A stretch of DNA of 64,000 nucleotides from Bin80 sp965219915 (lineage in GTDB: Bacteria > Bacteroidota > Rhodothermia > Rhodothermales > Bin80): the NCBI GenBank assembly GCA_965219915.1, contig OZ244794.1, positions 930,001 through 994,000 on the forward strand, read 5' to 3'. The number at the start of each line of letters is the position of its first letter. The stretch's first letter is position 1. Of the stretch, positions 43,912-51,687 are shown piece after piece. The translations under genes and the position numbers were made by a program. The notes beneath the pieces are model-generated. The model saw only the letters and a list, made by a program, of their open reading frames with translations. It did no database searches and was not told the DNA's origin.

Positions 43912-45591
43912 TCAGGTTGCGGAGTTTGCGTCAGTAATACATCCGTTGCTGGCCGAGGATACGGTTCGGGCATACCGTAGGAGTACACCGGCATCTGCCT
44001 TAAGCGGCGGGGCTGACCAGTTCTCTCGTCTTGCATTCAATATGGGCTCACTGACTCCAAGTGTCAGGACACGGTTGACTGTGTCAATGGTAATGGGATC
44101 CCCATCTTCTACCAGCGCGATCATACCACCAACCTGCGCCTCAGGTGTAATGTGACCGACCACGAACCCGTGTGTGGCGCCAGAGAAGCGACCATCGGTG
44201 ATAAGCGCGACTTTGTCCCCCAGGCCAGCACCCACGATTGCGCTGGTTGGGCGGAGCATTTCCGGCATACCGGGTCCTCCTTTGGGGCCGCAGTATCGTA
44301 GGACGAGCACATCTCCGGTCTTTATTTTTCCTCCAAGAATAGCTTCCATAGCTTCTTCTTCCGTATCGAACACACGTGCAGATCCGTCGAACCGATCTCC
44401 TTCCTTGCCCGTAATTTTAGCGACGGCCCCTTCTGTGGCTAAATTTCCATAGAGAATCTGCAGATGCCCGGTTGTTTTGATAGGTTGATCAAGTGATTTT
44501 ATCACTTCCTGTCCTGCTGCCAGACCCGGCACTTCTGCTAAGTTCTCTTCCACCGTGCGACCAGTGATGGTCATGCAGTTGCCGTGCAGCAGATCATTTT
44601 CAAGGAGCATCTTCATCACACCGGGCACTCCGCCCACGTTATAGAGATCTTCCATTACAAAACGTCCGCTGGGTTTCAGATCACCAAGGAGGGGAGTTTT
44701 ATTGCTCATAGTCTGAAAGTCGTTCAGAGTCAGCGGCACTTGGGCAGCCCTGGCCATGGCAATAAGGTGGAGGGCAGCGTTGGTAGATCCCCCCAGCACA
44801 ATGACCACGCGCAGCGCATTTTCGAATGCTTCGCGGGTGAGAATATCCTTTGGTTTGCGGTCCTTTTCCAGGAGTTGATAAATCACCTCGCCTATTTGTC
44901 CTGTTTCCGCCTGTTTTTCGTCGCTGACTGCGGGGTATGACGAGTCAAAAGGCACTGTCATCCCCAAGGCTTCAATAGCGGAAGCCATCGTGTTCGCCGT
45001 ATACATGCCCCCGCAGGCGCCGGCGCCCGGGCAGGCGTGACGGGCAATTTCCCTAAAATCCTTATCGGTTATGGATCCAGTTGCGCGCTGGCCAGCCGCT
45101 TCAAATGCGGATATAATATCAATCGGTTTTCCATTCCAGCATCCAGGCTTGATTGTGCCGCCGTACACCATCAGCCCGGGGCGATTGAGTCTCGCCAATG
45201 CCATGATGGATCCGGGCATATTTTTGTCACAGCCTGCAACGGCTATCACGGCATCATACCATTGAGCTGACGCTACCGTCTCAATAGATTCAGCAATGAG
45301 ATCACGAGAAGGAAGCGAGAAACGCATCCCCGAAGAGCCCATGGATATCCCGTCGCTTACCCCAATCGTGTGGTAGATCAGACCTACCAAGTTCTGTGCT
45401 TGAACGCCGCTCTTGATGCTCTTTGCCAAGTCATTGAGGTGCATGTTGCAGGGGTTTCCTTCCCAGCCCATGCTCACAATGCCAACCTGTGGTTTTTCAA
45501 GATCTTGTTCTGTCAGGCCGACGGCGTGCAGCATGGCCCGCGCACCGCTTTGCAGGGGGTTTTGTGTGACCTGTCGACTGTACCGGTTCAT
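43912..45591 (-). CDS. ilvD: IlvD/Edd-family dehydratase (dihydroxy-acid dehydratase-like)
   Basis: 559 aa. Seen: GNPCNMHL (cluster Cys), GMRFSLPSRDLIAESIE, AGCDKNMPGSIMALARLNRP (cluster Cys), CPGAGACGGMYTANTM (cluster Cys), and VALITDGRFSGATHG. Length and motifs match dihydroxy-acid dehydratase of valine/isoleucine synthesis. However, no other branched-chain gene is near, and the gene is tightly packed with a sugar-acid permease, SDR, FAH-family enzyme and ADH. Family members also dehydrate arabinonate, xylonate and similar acids, so a sugar-acid dehydratase role is plausible. The symbol follows sequence, not proven function. Confidence 0.85.
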   Translation of the reverse strand: MNRYSRQVTQNPLQSGARAMLHAVGLTEQDLEKPQVGIVSMGWEGNPCNMHLNDLAKSIKSGVQAQNLVGLIYHTIGVSDGISMGSSGMRFSLPSRDLIAESIETVASAQWYDAVIAVAGCDKNMPGSIMALARLNRPGLMVYGGTIKPGCWNGKPIDIISAFEAAGQRATGSITDKDFREIARHACPGAGACGGMYTANTMASAIEALGMTVPFDSSYPAVSDEKQAETGQIGEVIYQLLEKDRKPKDILTREAFENALRVVIVLGGSTNAALHLIAMARAAQVPLTLNDFQTMSNKTPLLGDLKPSGRFVMEDLYNVGGVPGVMKMLLENDLLHGNCMTITGRTVEENLAEVPGLAAGQEVIKSLDQPIKTTGHLQILYGNLATEGAVAKITGKEGDRFDGSARVFDTEEEAMEAILGGKIKTGDVLVLRYCGPKGGPGMPEMLRPTSAIVGAGLGDKVALITDGRFSGATHGFVVGHITPEAQVGGMIALVEDGDPITIDTVNRVLTLGVSEPILNARRENWSAPPLKADAGVLLRYARTVSSASNGCITDANSAT

Positions 45592-45597
45592 TTTTTG

Positions 45598-46950
45598 CTA
45601 TGTGAGAGGGAGAAGAAGTGATAAAATCACAGACATCAGGCCTGCAGAAATCCCGAGAATGACCAGCAGTGCGGACCAGGACTTGAGTGTCTCTACCTCG
45701 GTGAGGCCGCTCATTTTTGAGTATATCCAGAATCCACTGTCATTCATCCAGGATCCTACCAGCGAGCCTGCACCAATGGCGGTTCCCAAGTATACCACAT
45801 TGAATCCGAGATCCTGTTCAGGTGTAATCATCGCCGCTAGCATAGCTGACGCAGTGATCATTGCGACTGTTGACGATCCCTGGGCAAATTTGAGCAGACT
45901 GGCAATACCAAAACCAAGGATGAGCATCCCCAGCCCCGATGTTCCAGAAGCTCCGGCGAAAAGATCGCTGATTGCGGGTCCAATTTGGGCTTCTTTAAGC
46001 ATGGCACCAAACGTCCCGCCCGCGGCGGTGATGAGAATAATGAGTCCACCGCTCATCAGTGACTGTTCAATCAGTTTGCCGAGATTCTCTCGCGAGGGTC
46101 GCCGCATTTGGATATAAACTGCCGTAGATACCGCTGCTGCCAAGAGTAGCGCCATATTTGGGTCACCCAGTACGATGATCCAGCGAGCGAGGATTGTGTC
46201 GTTATCCAAGAGTGGGAGAAAGACGGTTTTGCCCGCAATCAGGAGTATTGGGAGAACAATGGGCAGTACAGAGAAGCTTAAGCCAGGAAGTGTGACAAGC
46301 ACGGTTGCATCGGTGTCCACCCCCGGTACGTCTCGCATAGGGACGGTCATTCTTCGATTCAGCCAGCCAGCATACATCAATCCCAGGATTGCGGCCGGCA
46401 GTGCCACAGTTATTCCCACCAAAATCATGGTACCCAAGTCCACGTTCAGGTTTTCGGCGATAATTAAGGGCCCAGGTGTGGGAGGTACCAGCGCATGTGT
46501 AGCTGCTGCTCCGGCTGCGATTGCGATGACATATTTGAGATAATTTCGCTTGGTCTGTGTAAACAGTGAGCGGGCGAGGGGAATCAGCAAGTAGAAGACC
46601 GTATCGAAGAATACTGGAATCGACAGCATGAATCCGCTGGCTGCCAAGGCAGGACTGCCCCGCTCCTGTCCCAGCAAACGAATAAAGGCCTGAACGACAC
46701 GGTCGGCTGCACCGCTGTTCATCATGGTTACGCCAATCACTGCTGCCATGGCAATCACGATGCCAATGCTTCCTGCGGTTGTTCCAAAAGCGGTGGCCAC
46801 GCGTGTGATCTTGGTTGACCATTCTCCGGGGGAAAGAATACTGATCACGATAGCCGCGGCAATAAGTGCGACAAATGCATTGATTCGCAGGCCTACAATC
46901 AGGCCTACGACAATGATGATTCCGAGCAACAGAATCAGAATAGGGGTCAT
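45598..46950 (-). CDS. GntP-family gluconate/sugar-acid permease
   Basis: 450 aa, about 12-14 membrane helices. Seen: the family start LILLLGIIIVVGLIVGLRINAFVALIAA, AVIGVTMMNSGAADRV, ALVPPTPGPLIIAENLNVDLGTM, and FAQGSSTVAMITASAM. GntP proteins carry gluconate and related aldonates with protons. It is the third of five tightly spaced genes (5-6 nt gaps), which strongly suggests the operon breaks down an imported sugar acid. Confidence 0.92.
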   Translation of the reverse strand: MTPILILLLGIIIVVGLIVGLRINAFVALIAAAIVISILSPGEWSTKITRVATAFGTTAGSIGIVIAMAAVIGVTMMNSGAADRVVQAFIRLLGQERGSPALAASGFMLSIPVFFDTVFYLLIPLARSLFTQTKRNYLKYVIAIAAGAAATHALVPPTPGPLIIAENLNVDLGTMILVGITVALPAAILGLMYAGWLNRRMTVPMRDVPGVDTDATVLVTLPGLSFSVLPIVLPILLIAGKTVFLPLLDNDTILARWIIVLGDPNMALLLAAAVSTAVYIQMRRPSRENLGKLIEQSLMSGGLIILITAAGGTFGAMLKEAQIGPAISDLFAGASGTSGLGMLILGFGIASLLKFAQGSSTVAMITASAMLAAMITPEQDLGFNVVYLGTAIGAGSLVGSWMNDSGFWIYSKMSGLTEVETLKSWSALLVILGISAGLMSVILSLLLPLT

Positions 46951-46955
46951 CGCAA

Positions 46956-47804
46956 TTATGGATTAAGTGAACGTGCAACCTGCCGGGCCGTGCCTAGCCC
47001 GTCAATACCGAGTTCAACAATATCTCCCGGTTGCAGGAATCGTTGAGGTTTCAATCCTAGGCCTACCCCGGCCGGCGTGCCAGTAGAAATCACATCGCCA
47101 GGCAAGAGTGTCATGAACTGGCTCGTGTAACTGATCACCTCCCATACATTGAAAATAAAATCGGCTGTAGTGCTCTCCTGCAGCATAGTTCCATTGACCG
47201 ACAACCATAGTTTGAGGTTATTAGGGTCGGGGATTTCGTCGGCGGTTGCAAGGAAGGGTCCCAGTGGTGCAAATGTGTCAAAGCTCTTTCCCTTAACCCA
47301 TTGGCCACCACGCTCCAACTGGCTTATACGCTCACTGTAGTCGTTGTGCAGTACATAGCCTGCGACATAATCTGGAGCCTGTTCGACAGTAACGTAGCTG
47401 GCACGCTTGCCAATGACCACGGCCAATTCGACTTCCCAGTCGGTTTTGTCATCGGGAATGATCACATCATCATAAGGACCGCAGATGGCTGAACTGGCCT
47501 TAAAGAACAGGACAGGTTCCGCGGGGGGATCCATTCCGCTTTCTTTGGCGTGCAGCGCATAATTAAGTCCAACGCAAACAACTTTTGAAGGGCGGGCAAT
47601 AGGAGGACCCATACGCAAATCGGGATCCAGTTCATGTTGCGATGTGCCTCCGTTAAACCATGCACGCAGCCTTGCAAGTCCGCCTTGGTCAAAGAAATCT
47701 TCATCGTAGTCGTCTGCAATCGGCGTGGCGTCAATACGCCGGCCATCATCCAGGAGCAGTCCGGGTTGTTCTTGTCCGGCAGGTCCAATACGAATAAGTT
47801 TCAT
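46956..47804 (-). CDS. fumarylacetoacetate hydrolase-family protein
   Basis: 282 aa. N-terminal FAH extension then the catalytic fold: VCVGLNYALHAKESG, PVLFFKASSAICGP, the metal ligands in DWEVELAVVIGK, NDYSERISQL, GKSFDTFAPLGP and STGTPAGVGLG. Members include 2,4-diketo-3-deoxy-L-fuconate/rhamnonate hydrolases, ureidoglycolate lyase and aromatic-pathway hydrolases. Next to an SDR and a sugar-acid permease, the diketo-deoxy-sugar-acid hydrolase role is the best guess. Gaps: 13 nt after the SDR, 5 nt before the permease. Confidence 0.9.
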   Translation of the reverse strand: MKLIRIGPAGQEQPGLLLDDGRRIDATPIADDYDEDFFDQGGLARLRAWFNGGTSQHELDPDLRMGPPIARPSKVVCVGLNYALHAKESGMDPPAEPVLFFKASSAICGPYDDVIIPDDKTDWEVELAVVIGKRASYVTVEQAPDYVAGYVLHNDYSERISQLERGGQWVKGKSFDTFAPLGPFLATADEIPDPNNLKLWLSVNGTMLQESTTADFIFNVWEVISYTSQFMTLLPGDVISTGTPAGVGLGLKPQRFLQPGDIVELGIDGLGTARQVARSLNP

Positions 47805-47817
47805 AGTTACTTAAGCA

Positions 47818-48585
47818 TTAAGGTTGTAGTGTGAACGCGCCCCCATCCATAGGAAGTGAGACCCCTGTCAGAAATGCACTTTCATCGGAGGCAAGGTAGC
47901 AAATCAATGCGGCGACTTCCTCAGGCGTGGCCATGCGCCCCATGGGCTGAGCGTTGGATAATCTACTGAACATCTCTTCCTTCTCATCCGGGTAGTATTT
48001 CTCCAGGTATGCGTCTACAAATGGAGTATGTACACGCGCGGGTGCGACACTATTGCAACGGATACCGTCCTTTAAGCTGTCCACCGCCATGCTGCGAGTC
48101 ATTGCCGCCACGGCTCCTTTGCTAGTGGAGTATGCAAAACGATCAGGGATGCCAACGATGGAGACAATTGAAGAAAGGTTAATAATGCTTCCTCCGCCTG
48201 ATTTTTTCATATGGGGCAGGGCTGCAAGCATACCGTAGTACACGCTCTTAACATTGATAGTATACATGCAGTCCATATCCTCCTCGGTTGCCTTGTCAAT
48301 ACTACCAATGTGGCCCGCTCCGGCGTTGTTTACCAGAATATCCAGTCTGTCATATGTTTGGGCAATTGTGTTTATGGTATCTGTTACAGCATTTGAATCC
48401 GTAACATCGCAGCAGTGCGCCTCACAGCTTGTACCTAGATCGTTTGCAACCCTGCGAGCGTTTGGCATATCAATATCAAGCAAGTGCACGATTGCTCCCT
48501 GGTGAATGAATGCACGGCAGGTGGCTTCACCAATTCCCTTAGCACCTCCAGTGACTATAGCTATTTTGGATTCGAGACTGAACAT
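47818..48585 (-). CDS. SDR-family oxidoreductase (deoxy-sugar-acid dehydrogenase-like)
   Basis: 255 aa from the ATG at 48583-48585; an upstream frame adds nine poor residues. Classical short-chain dehydrogenase: AIVTGGAKGIGEA (NAD site), NNAGAG, INLSSIVS (catalytic Ser), YSTSKGA (Tyr/Lys intact), and FLTGVSLPMDGG. In fuconate/rhamnonate pathways an SDR oxidises 2-keto-3-deoxy acids before an FAH-family hydrolase, which fits the neighbour 13 nt downstream. First gene of the five-gene operon; promoter expected in 48590-48700. Confidence 0.9.
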   Translation of the reverse strand: MFSLESKIAIVTGGAKGIGEATCRAFIHQGAIVHLLDIDMPNARRVANDLGTSCEAHCCDVTDSNAVTDTINTIAQTYDRLDILVNNAGAGHIGSIDKATEEDMDCMYTINVKSVYYGMLAALPHMKKSGGGSIINLSSIVSIVGIPDRFAYSTSKGAVAAMTRSMAVDSLKDGIRCNSVAPARVHTPFVDAYLEKYYPDEKEEMFSRLSNAQPMGRMATPEEVAALICYLASDESAFLTGVSLPMDGGAFTLQP

Positions 48586-48900
48586 GATTGTAGCAGTTAT
48601 TTTCGGCTGCACTTTGGTAGACTACTGACGTTTCAGCGACGTATAAAATAAGGGAATTATAGCGTGTCTTTGAGTCAGCAGCCGCAGGGCTGGAAAATGC
48701 CGCTGGATGGAGGCAATCTGCACGACGTGAAGCCGCAGGCAGGAGGGTATGATGCCAGCTACGGGATTGCGTTCGTGACCTCCTTCATGGAGGCTTGGAC
48801 CTGATTGCCAAGGTACTGAATCACCTCGCCCGGATCTACAGCAATGAATTCAACATGCTCATGGATTGTAGGTCACTCAGATATATACTCCCCCACGAAA
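48586..48900. other. intergenic region with a possible coding fragment
   Basis: Holds the promoter region of the SDR-led operon. A plus-strand GTG frame (48664-48804, 47 codons) reads GWKMPLDGGNLHDV, QAGGYDASYGIAF and FMEAWT, which looks protein-like and could be the tail of a lost gene. I could not assign a family. Confidence 0.4.
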
Positions 48901-49407
48901 TCACTGACCGGGGGCATCCACAGGCAGATCGGTGGTCACAATGGCGAAGACATTCCCCGAATCCAGTACCGGAACCGAACGCGTAATCATCCAGATCTCA
49001 CCGCCGCCCGCGTCGAAGTAGGGGGGCGTCCAAACAGCTGCGTTTGCCGCCAATGGCATCGTGATCCAATCCTGCCCATCGATATCGTATTCGGGCTGGA
49101 CAAGATCAAGAACTTGGTAGCCATCAGCGGTGCGATATACGTAGAGGCTCGTCGTAACGGTGAGAGCCTCGTCCAACAGCGCCACAGCAGCCCCATAGAA
49201 CATGGGATGCGCCTCCAGATACACCTGCAAACGCTCCGTATACGCGTCTGCATCGGTCAGCTGTTCTGCCGTCAACTCCTCCGCCAAGGAATCAAGGGCG
49301 ACAACCACGGCGGCCTGTAATGCCTCTTGAACCACATCATCCAGGCGGCAGGCTTGAGTAATTAAAAGGGCGAGCAAGAAGAGACCTGGAATAATGGTGG
49401 AACGCAT
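48901..49407 (-). CDS. small lipoprotein with Cache-like sensor domain
   Basis: 168 aa from the ATG at 49405-49407; the signal has lipobox LITQAC (Cys17). Residues about 18-60 are helical and acidic; about 65-165 resemble a single Cache/PDC sensing fold: YGAAVALLDE, SLYVYRTADGYQVLDL, WITMPLAANAAVWTPPYFD, and MITRSVPVLDSGNVFAIVTTDLPVD. There is no kinase, methyl-accepting or cyclase domain, so it may bind a small ligand and signal through a partner. Divergent from the SDR at 49467, upstream of the sugar-acid operon. Confidence 0.65.
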   Translation of the reverse strand: MRSTIIPGLFLLALLITQACRLDDVVQEALQAAVVVALDSLAEELTAEQLTDADAYTERLQVYLEAHPMFYGAAVALLDEALTVTTSLYVYRTADGYQVLDLVQPEYDIDGQDWITMPLAANAAVWTPPYFDAGGGEIWMITRSVPVLDSGNVFAIVTTDLPVDAPGQ

Positions 49408-49466
49408 AGTTTGGGAATCATATACGAAATGACGCATATAATACGCAAAAACAACAGTTGTTTCGG

Positions 49467-50264
49467 ATGGCACAGCAACTTTTTGACCTTTCTGGACGGG
49501 TTGCGCTCGTTACCGGCGCTAGTCGTGGACTGGGCCAATACATGGCGAGGGCTTTGGCGCGGGCTGGGGCTGACATCGCGATAACAAGTCGTGATCAAGG
49601 GAGACTCGCGGAATCCGAAGAAGATATTCTTGATATCGGAGGTCGAGTACTTTCAGTGGAACTGGATGTTCTGGATCTGTCCAGTATTCAGTCGGCTGTC
49701 CAAAAAGTGGAAGCACATTTTGGGAGACTGGATGTTTTGGTGAACAACGCTGGTTGTAATGTCCGCCGCCGTGCCTTGGAGGTCACTGCGGAGGATTGGG
49801 ACAAGGTGGTCAATACAAATCTCCGCGGTGCTTTTTTTGTGGCACAGGCGGCGGCGCGTATTATGAAGGAGCAGCGTTGGGGTCGGGTGATCAATATTGG
49901 TTCAGTGACATGTGTTGCAGGCTATGCAGGGATGGGGCCCTATTGCGCAAGTCGGGGTGGTATAAAGCAACTTACGATGTCGTTAGCCCATGACTGGGCC
50001 GAATATGGGATCACGGTCAATTGCTTGGCTCCGGGCTGGTTTAAGACAGAACAAAGCAGGATGCTTTACGAAGACGAGACCTGGCTCTCTATGCTCAAGG
50101 AGCGGATACCAATGGCCCGACCAGGCCGGCCGGATGACTTGGATGGTATGGTAGTTTTTCTAGCGTCTGAATCCAGTCGCTATATCACGGGCCAAACCTA
50201 CCTTGTTGACGGGGGCGTATCCATCGGGGCCATCCGTGCGATGCCACAAGGCGAACTGGTGTAA
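49467..50264 (+). CDS. SDR-family protein with Arg at the catalytic Lys position
   Basis: 265 aa from ATG 49467. Similar to gluconate 5-dehydrogenase/2-deoxygluconate 3-dehydrogenase types: VALVTGASRGLGQY, NNAGCNVRRRAL, INIGSVTCV, and YITGQTYLVDGG. The active-site motif, normally YxxxK, reads YCASRGG, with Arg (codon CGG, two base changes from either Lys codon) in place of Lys. Ser and Tyr are kept. It may be inactive, altered, or use another base. Divergent from the Cache lipoprotein. Confidence 0.85.
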   Translation: MAQQLFDLSGRVALVTGASRGLGQYMARALARAGADIAITSRDQGRLAESEEDILDIGGRVLSVELDVLDLSSIQSAVQKVEAHFGRLDVLVNNAGCNVRRRALEVTAEDWDKVVNTNLRGAFFVAQAAARIMKEQRWGRVINIGSVTCVAGYAGMGPYCASRGGIKQLTMSLAHDWAEYGITVNCLAPGWFKTEQSRMLYEDETWLSMLKERIPMARPGRPDDLDGMVVFLASESSRYITGQTYLVDGGVSIGAIRAMPQGELV

Positions 50265-50456
50265 TCCTCTGGGTCGGGATTCTTGGATTCAGCAGTCTGT
50301 GGTTGAGTAGGTCGGCTATTGATCTATCTCTCAATCACGTTGCTGCCTGTAGGTCAACTGCTCCCTCATCAGGGATTCACAACGGGGGATTCAACGCCTA
50401 ATACAAACGGCTGTACGCTCCATTATACTACGAATCAGGCCTTGCCATGGCCGACA

Positions 50457-51110
50457 TTATTTGCCCAGAAATTTTCTGAGTTTAATGTCGGATGCATAAA
50501 ATATCTTCATGCGGTATCCCCAGACCTTCCGTCGAATCTCTTCACGAATTTCGGCAAGCTCGATCTCTATTTCTCTAATGGCCTGTTCCTGCACCTCTGG
50601 TGAGAGTTTTTCGCCCGTTTCGTTCTCGTACTTCTGAATAGAATACAGGGCTACATCGATGAATCTTTCAGTTAAAATATTTTGACTGAAGGTATCCAGG
50701 AAGCGAGTAGAATCGCTGGTTTCTATTTCTCCCATATCAAGCGAGTCATCTTCTTCTACAGGTAACTCAATCCCGATCTCTTTAAGAGACTCTTCCAGAG
50801 AATCAAATATCCGGACAATCCTTTTGAAGCCGCTGACCCCCATCACCTCTTGAACTATACTCGGGAGCGAACATAGTCCAAACAACTTCTCTGAATTAGC
50901 ATATTCTTTTGCTATGATAAGCAAAATGCGCAGCCCTGCACTGGAAATAAACGAGACCTTGGAAAAATCCAAAATCAAGCTCAAGTCGTCAGGTTTGATT
51001 TCCGAGCTAATCAGGTTATGAAAAGTCGCGCTACTTGGGCTGTCGATTCTTCCGCGAACATCACCAAAAAGAAAAAAATCTGACCTTCTCCAAGAAATTG
51101 ATACCGACAT
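50457..51110 (-). CDS. STAS-domain protein with a long C-terminal extension
   Basis: 217 aa. Residues 1-105 are a STAS domain of the anti-sigma-factor antagonist type: LFGDVRGRIDS, LILDFSKVSFISSAGLRILLI (phosphorylatable Ser in SSAGL), and EVMGVSGFKRIVRIFDS. Residues about 115-217 are unusual: an acidic linker then charged helices (YSIQKYENETGEKLS, EQAIREIEIELAEIREEIRR) ending in a basic region, perhaps a coiled coil for partner binding. No anti-sigma kinase or phosphatase gene is adjacent. Stands alone. Confidence 0.75.
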   Translation of the reverse strand: MSVSISWRRSDFFLFGDVRGRIDSPSSATFHNLISSEIKPDDLSLILDFSKVSFISSAGLRILLIIAKEYANSEKLFGLCSLPSIVQEVMGVSGFKRIVRIFDSLEESLKEIGIELPVEEDDSLDMGEIETSDSTRFLDTFSQNILTERFIDVALYSIQKYENETGEKLSPEVQEQAIREIEIELAEIREEIRRKVWGYRMKIFYASDIKLRKFLGK

Positions 51111-51315
51111 TTCTCTATGAATAAATAATTTGTGGATATAGCCTCACTCACCAATTGTACCCGGAAACATACTGGACTCTTGCCATTGAGTTGATTGGTC
51201 TGGGAGTCTGGGAATCAGGAGCGTCACAAGGTAAGACCAACCCCCGGGGCGGTTCAGCCAAGGTAAGGACAACTTGTCTTGAGTCCCTTGGGATTGGCTG
51301 GACAACTGGGAGCAG

Positions 51316-51387
51316 CTCCCCGGGTAGGACTCGAACCTACAACCCTGCGGTTAACAGCCGCATGCTCTACCATTGAGCTACCGAGGA
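51316..51387 (-). tRNA. tRNA-Asn (GTT)
   Basis: Minus-strand cloverleaf of 72 nt: acceptor TCCTCGG/CCGGGGA with one T-G wobble, D-arm GCTC...GAGC, anticodon stem TGCGG/CCGCA around loop CTGTTAA (anticodon GTT), and T-arm GTAGG TTCGAGT CCTAC. Discriminator G. CCA is not encoded. Confidence 0.95.
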
Positions 51388-51481
51388 AACGCGCGCAATA
51401 ACCACTTAGGGTGCTCCTTGTTCCAAGCCATGAGGTTATATCAGGGAACTTTGAGCCATAATATGGTATCACGTTGACCTT

Positions 51482-51565
51482 GCCCTGGTGGCGGAACTGG
51501 TAGACGCGCAGCATTCAGGATGCTGTGCCCGTACGGGCGTGGAGGTTCGAGTCCTCTCCAGGGCA
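51482..51565 (+). tRNA. tRNA-Leu (CAG)
   Basis: Plus-strand 84-nt tRNA: acceptor GCCCTGG/CCAGGGC, anticodon stem CAGCA/TGCTG around loop TTCAGGA (anticodon CAG), a long variable arm typical of leucine tRNAs (TGCCCGTACGGGCG), and T-arm GGTTCGAGTCC. Discriminator A. It lies 94 nt from and divergent to tRNA-Asn. Confidence 0.96.
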
Positions 51566-51687
51566 CTCGCTGATCCATGTGGGCTTCAGTCCGCTGGGGT
51601 AATTTGGTCATTTCCTTAGCTTTTGAGCATTGTTGCCGCTTACTAATTTAATCTACACCATGGCGGCGTCAGGTTGCGAATCTGCTC

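Noticed and set aside
45413..46117. 234-codon plus-strand frame opposite ilvD and the permease
   Set aside because: Antisense to two well-supported genes, Ser/Pro/Arg-rich composition, no family pattern.
46202..46978. 258-codon frame on the same strand as the permease but in another frame
   Set aside because: Shadow of the GntP permease; Cys/His/Arg-rich composition typical of an out-of-frame read, and the permease motifs are unmistakable.
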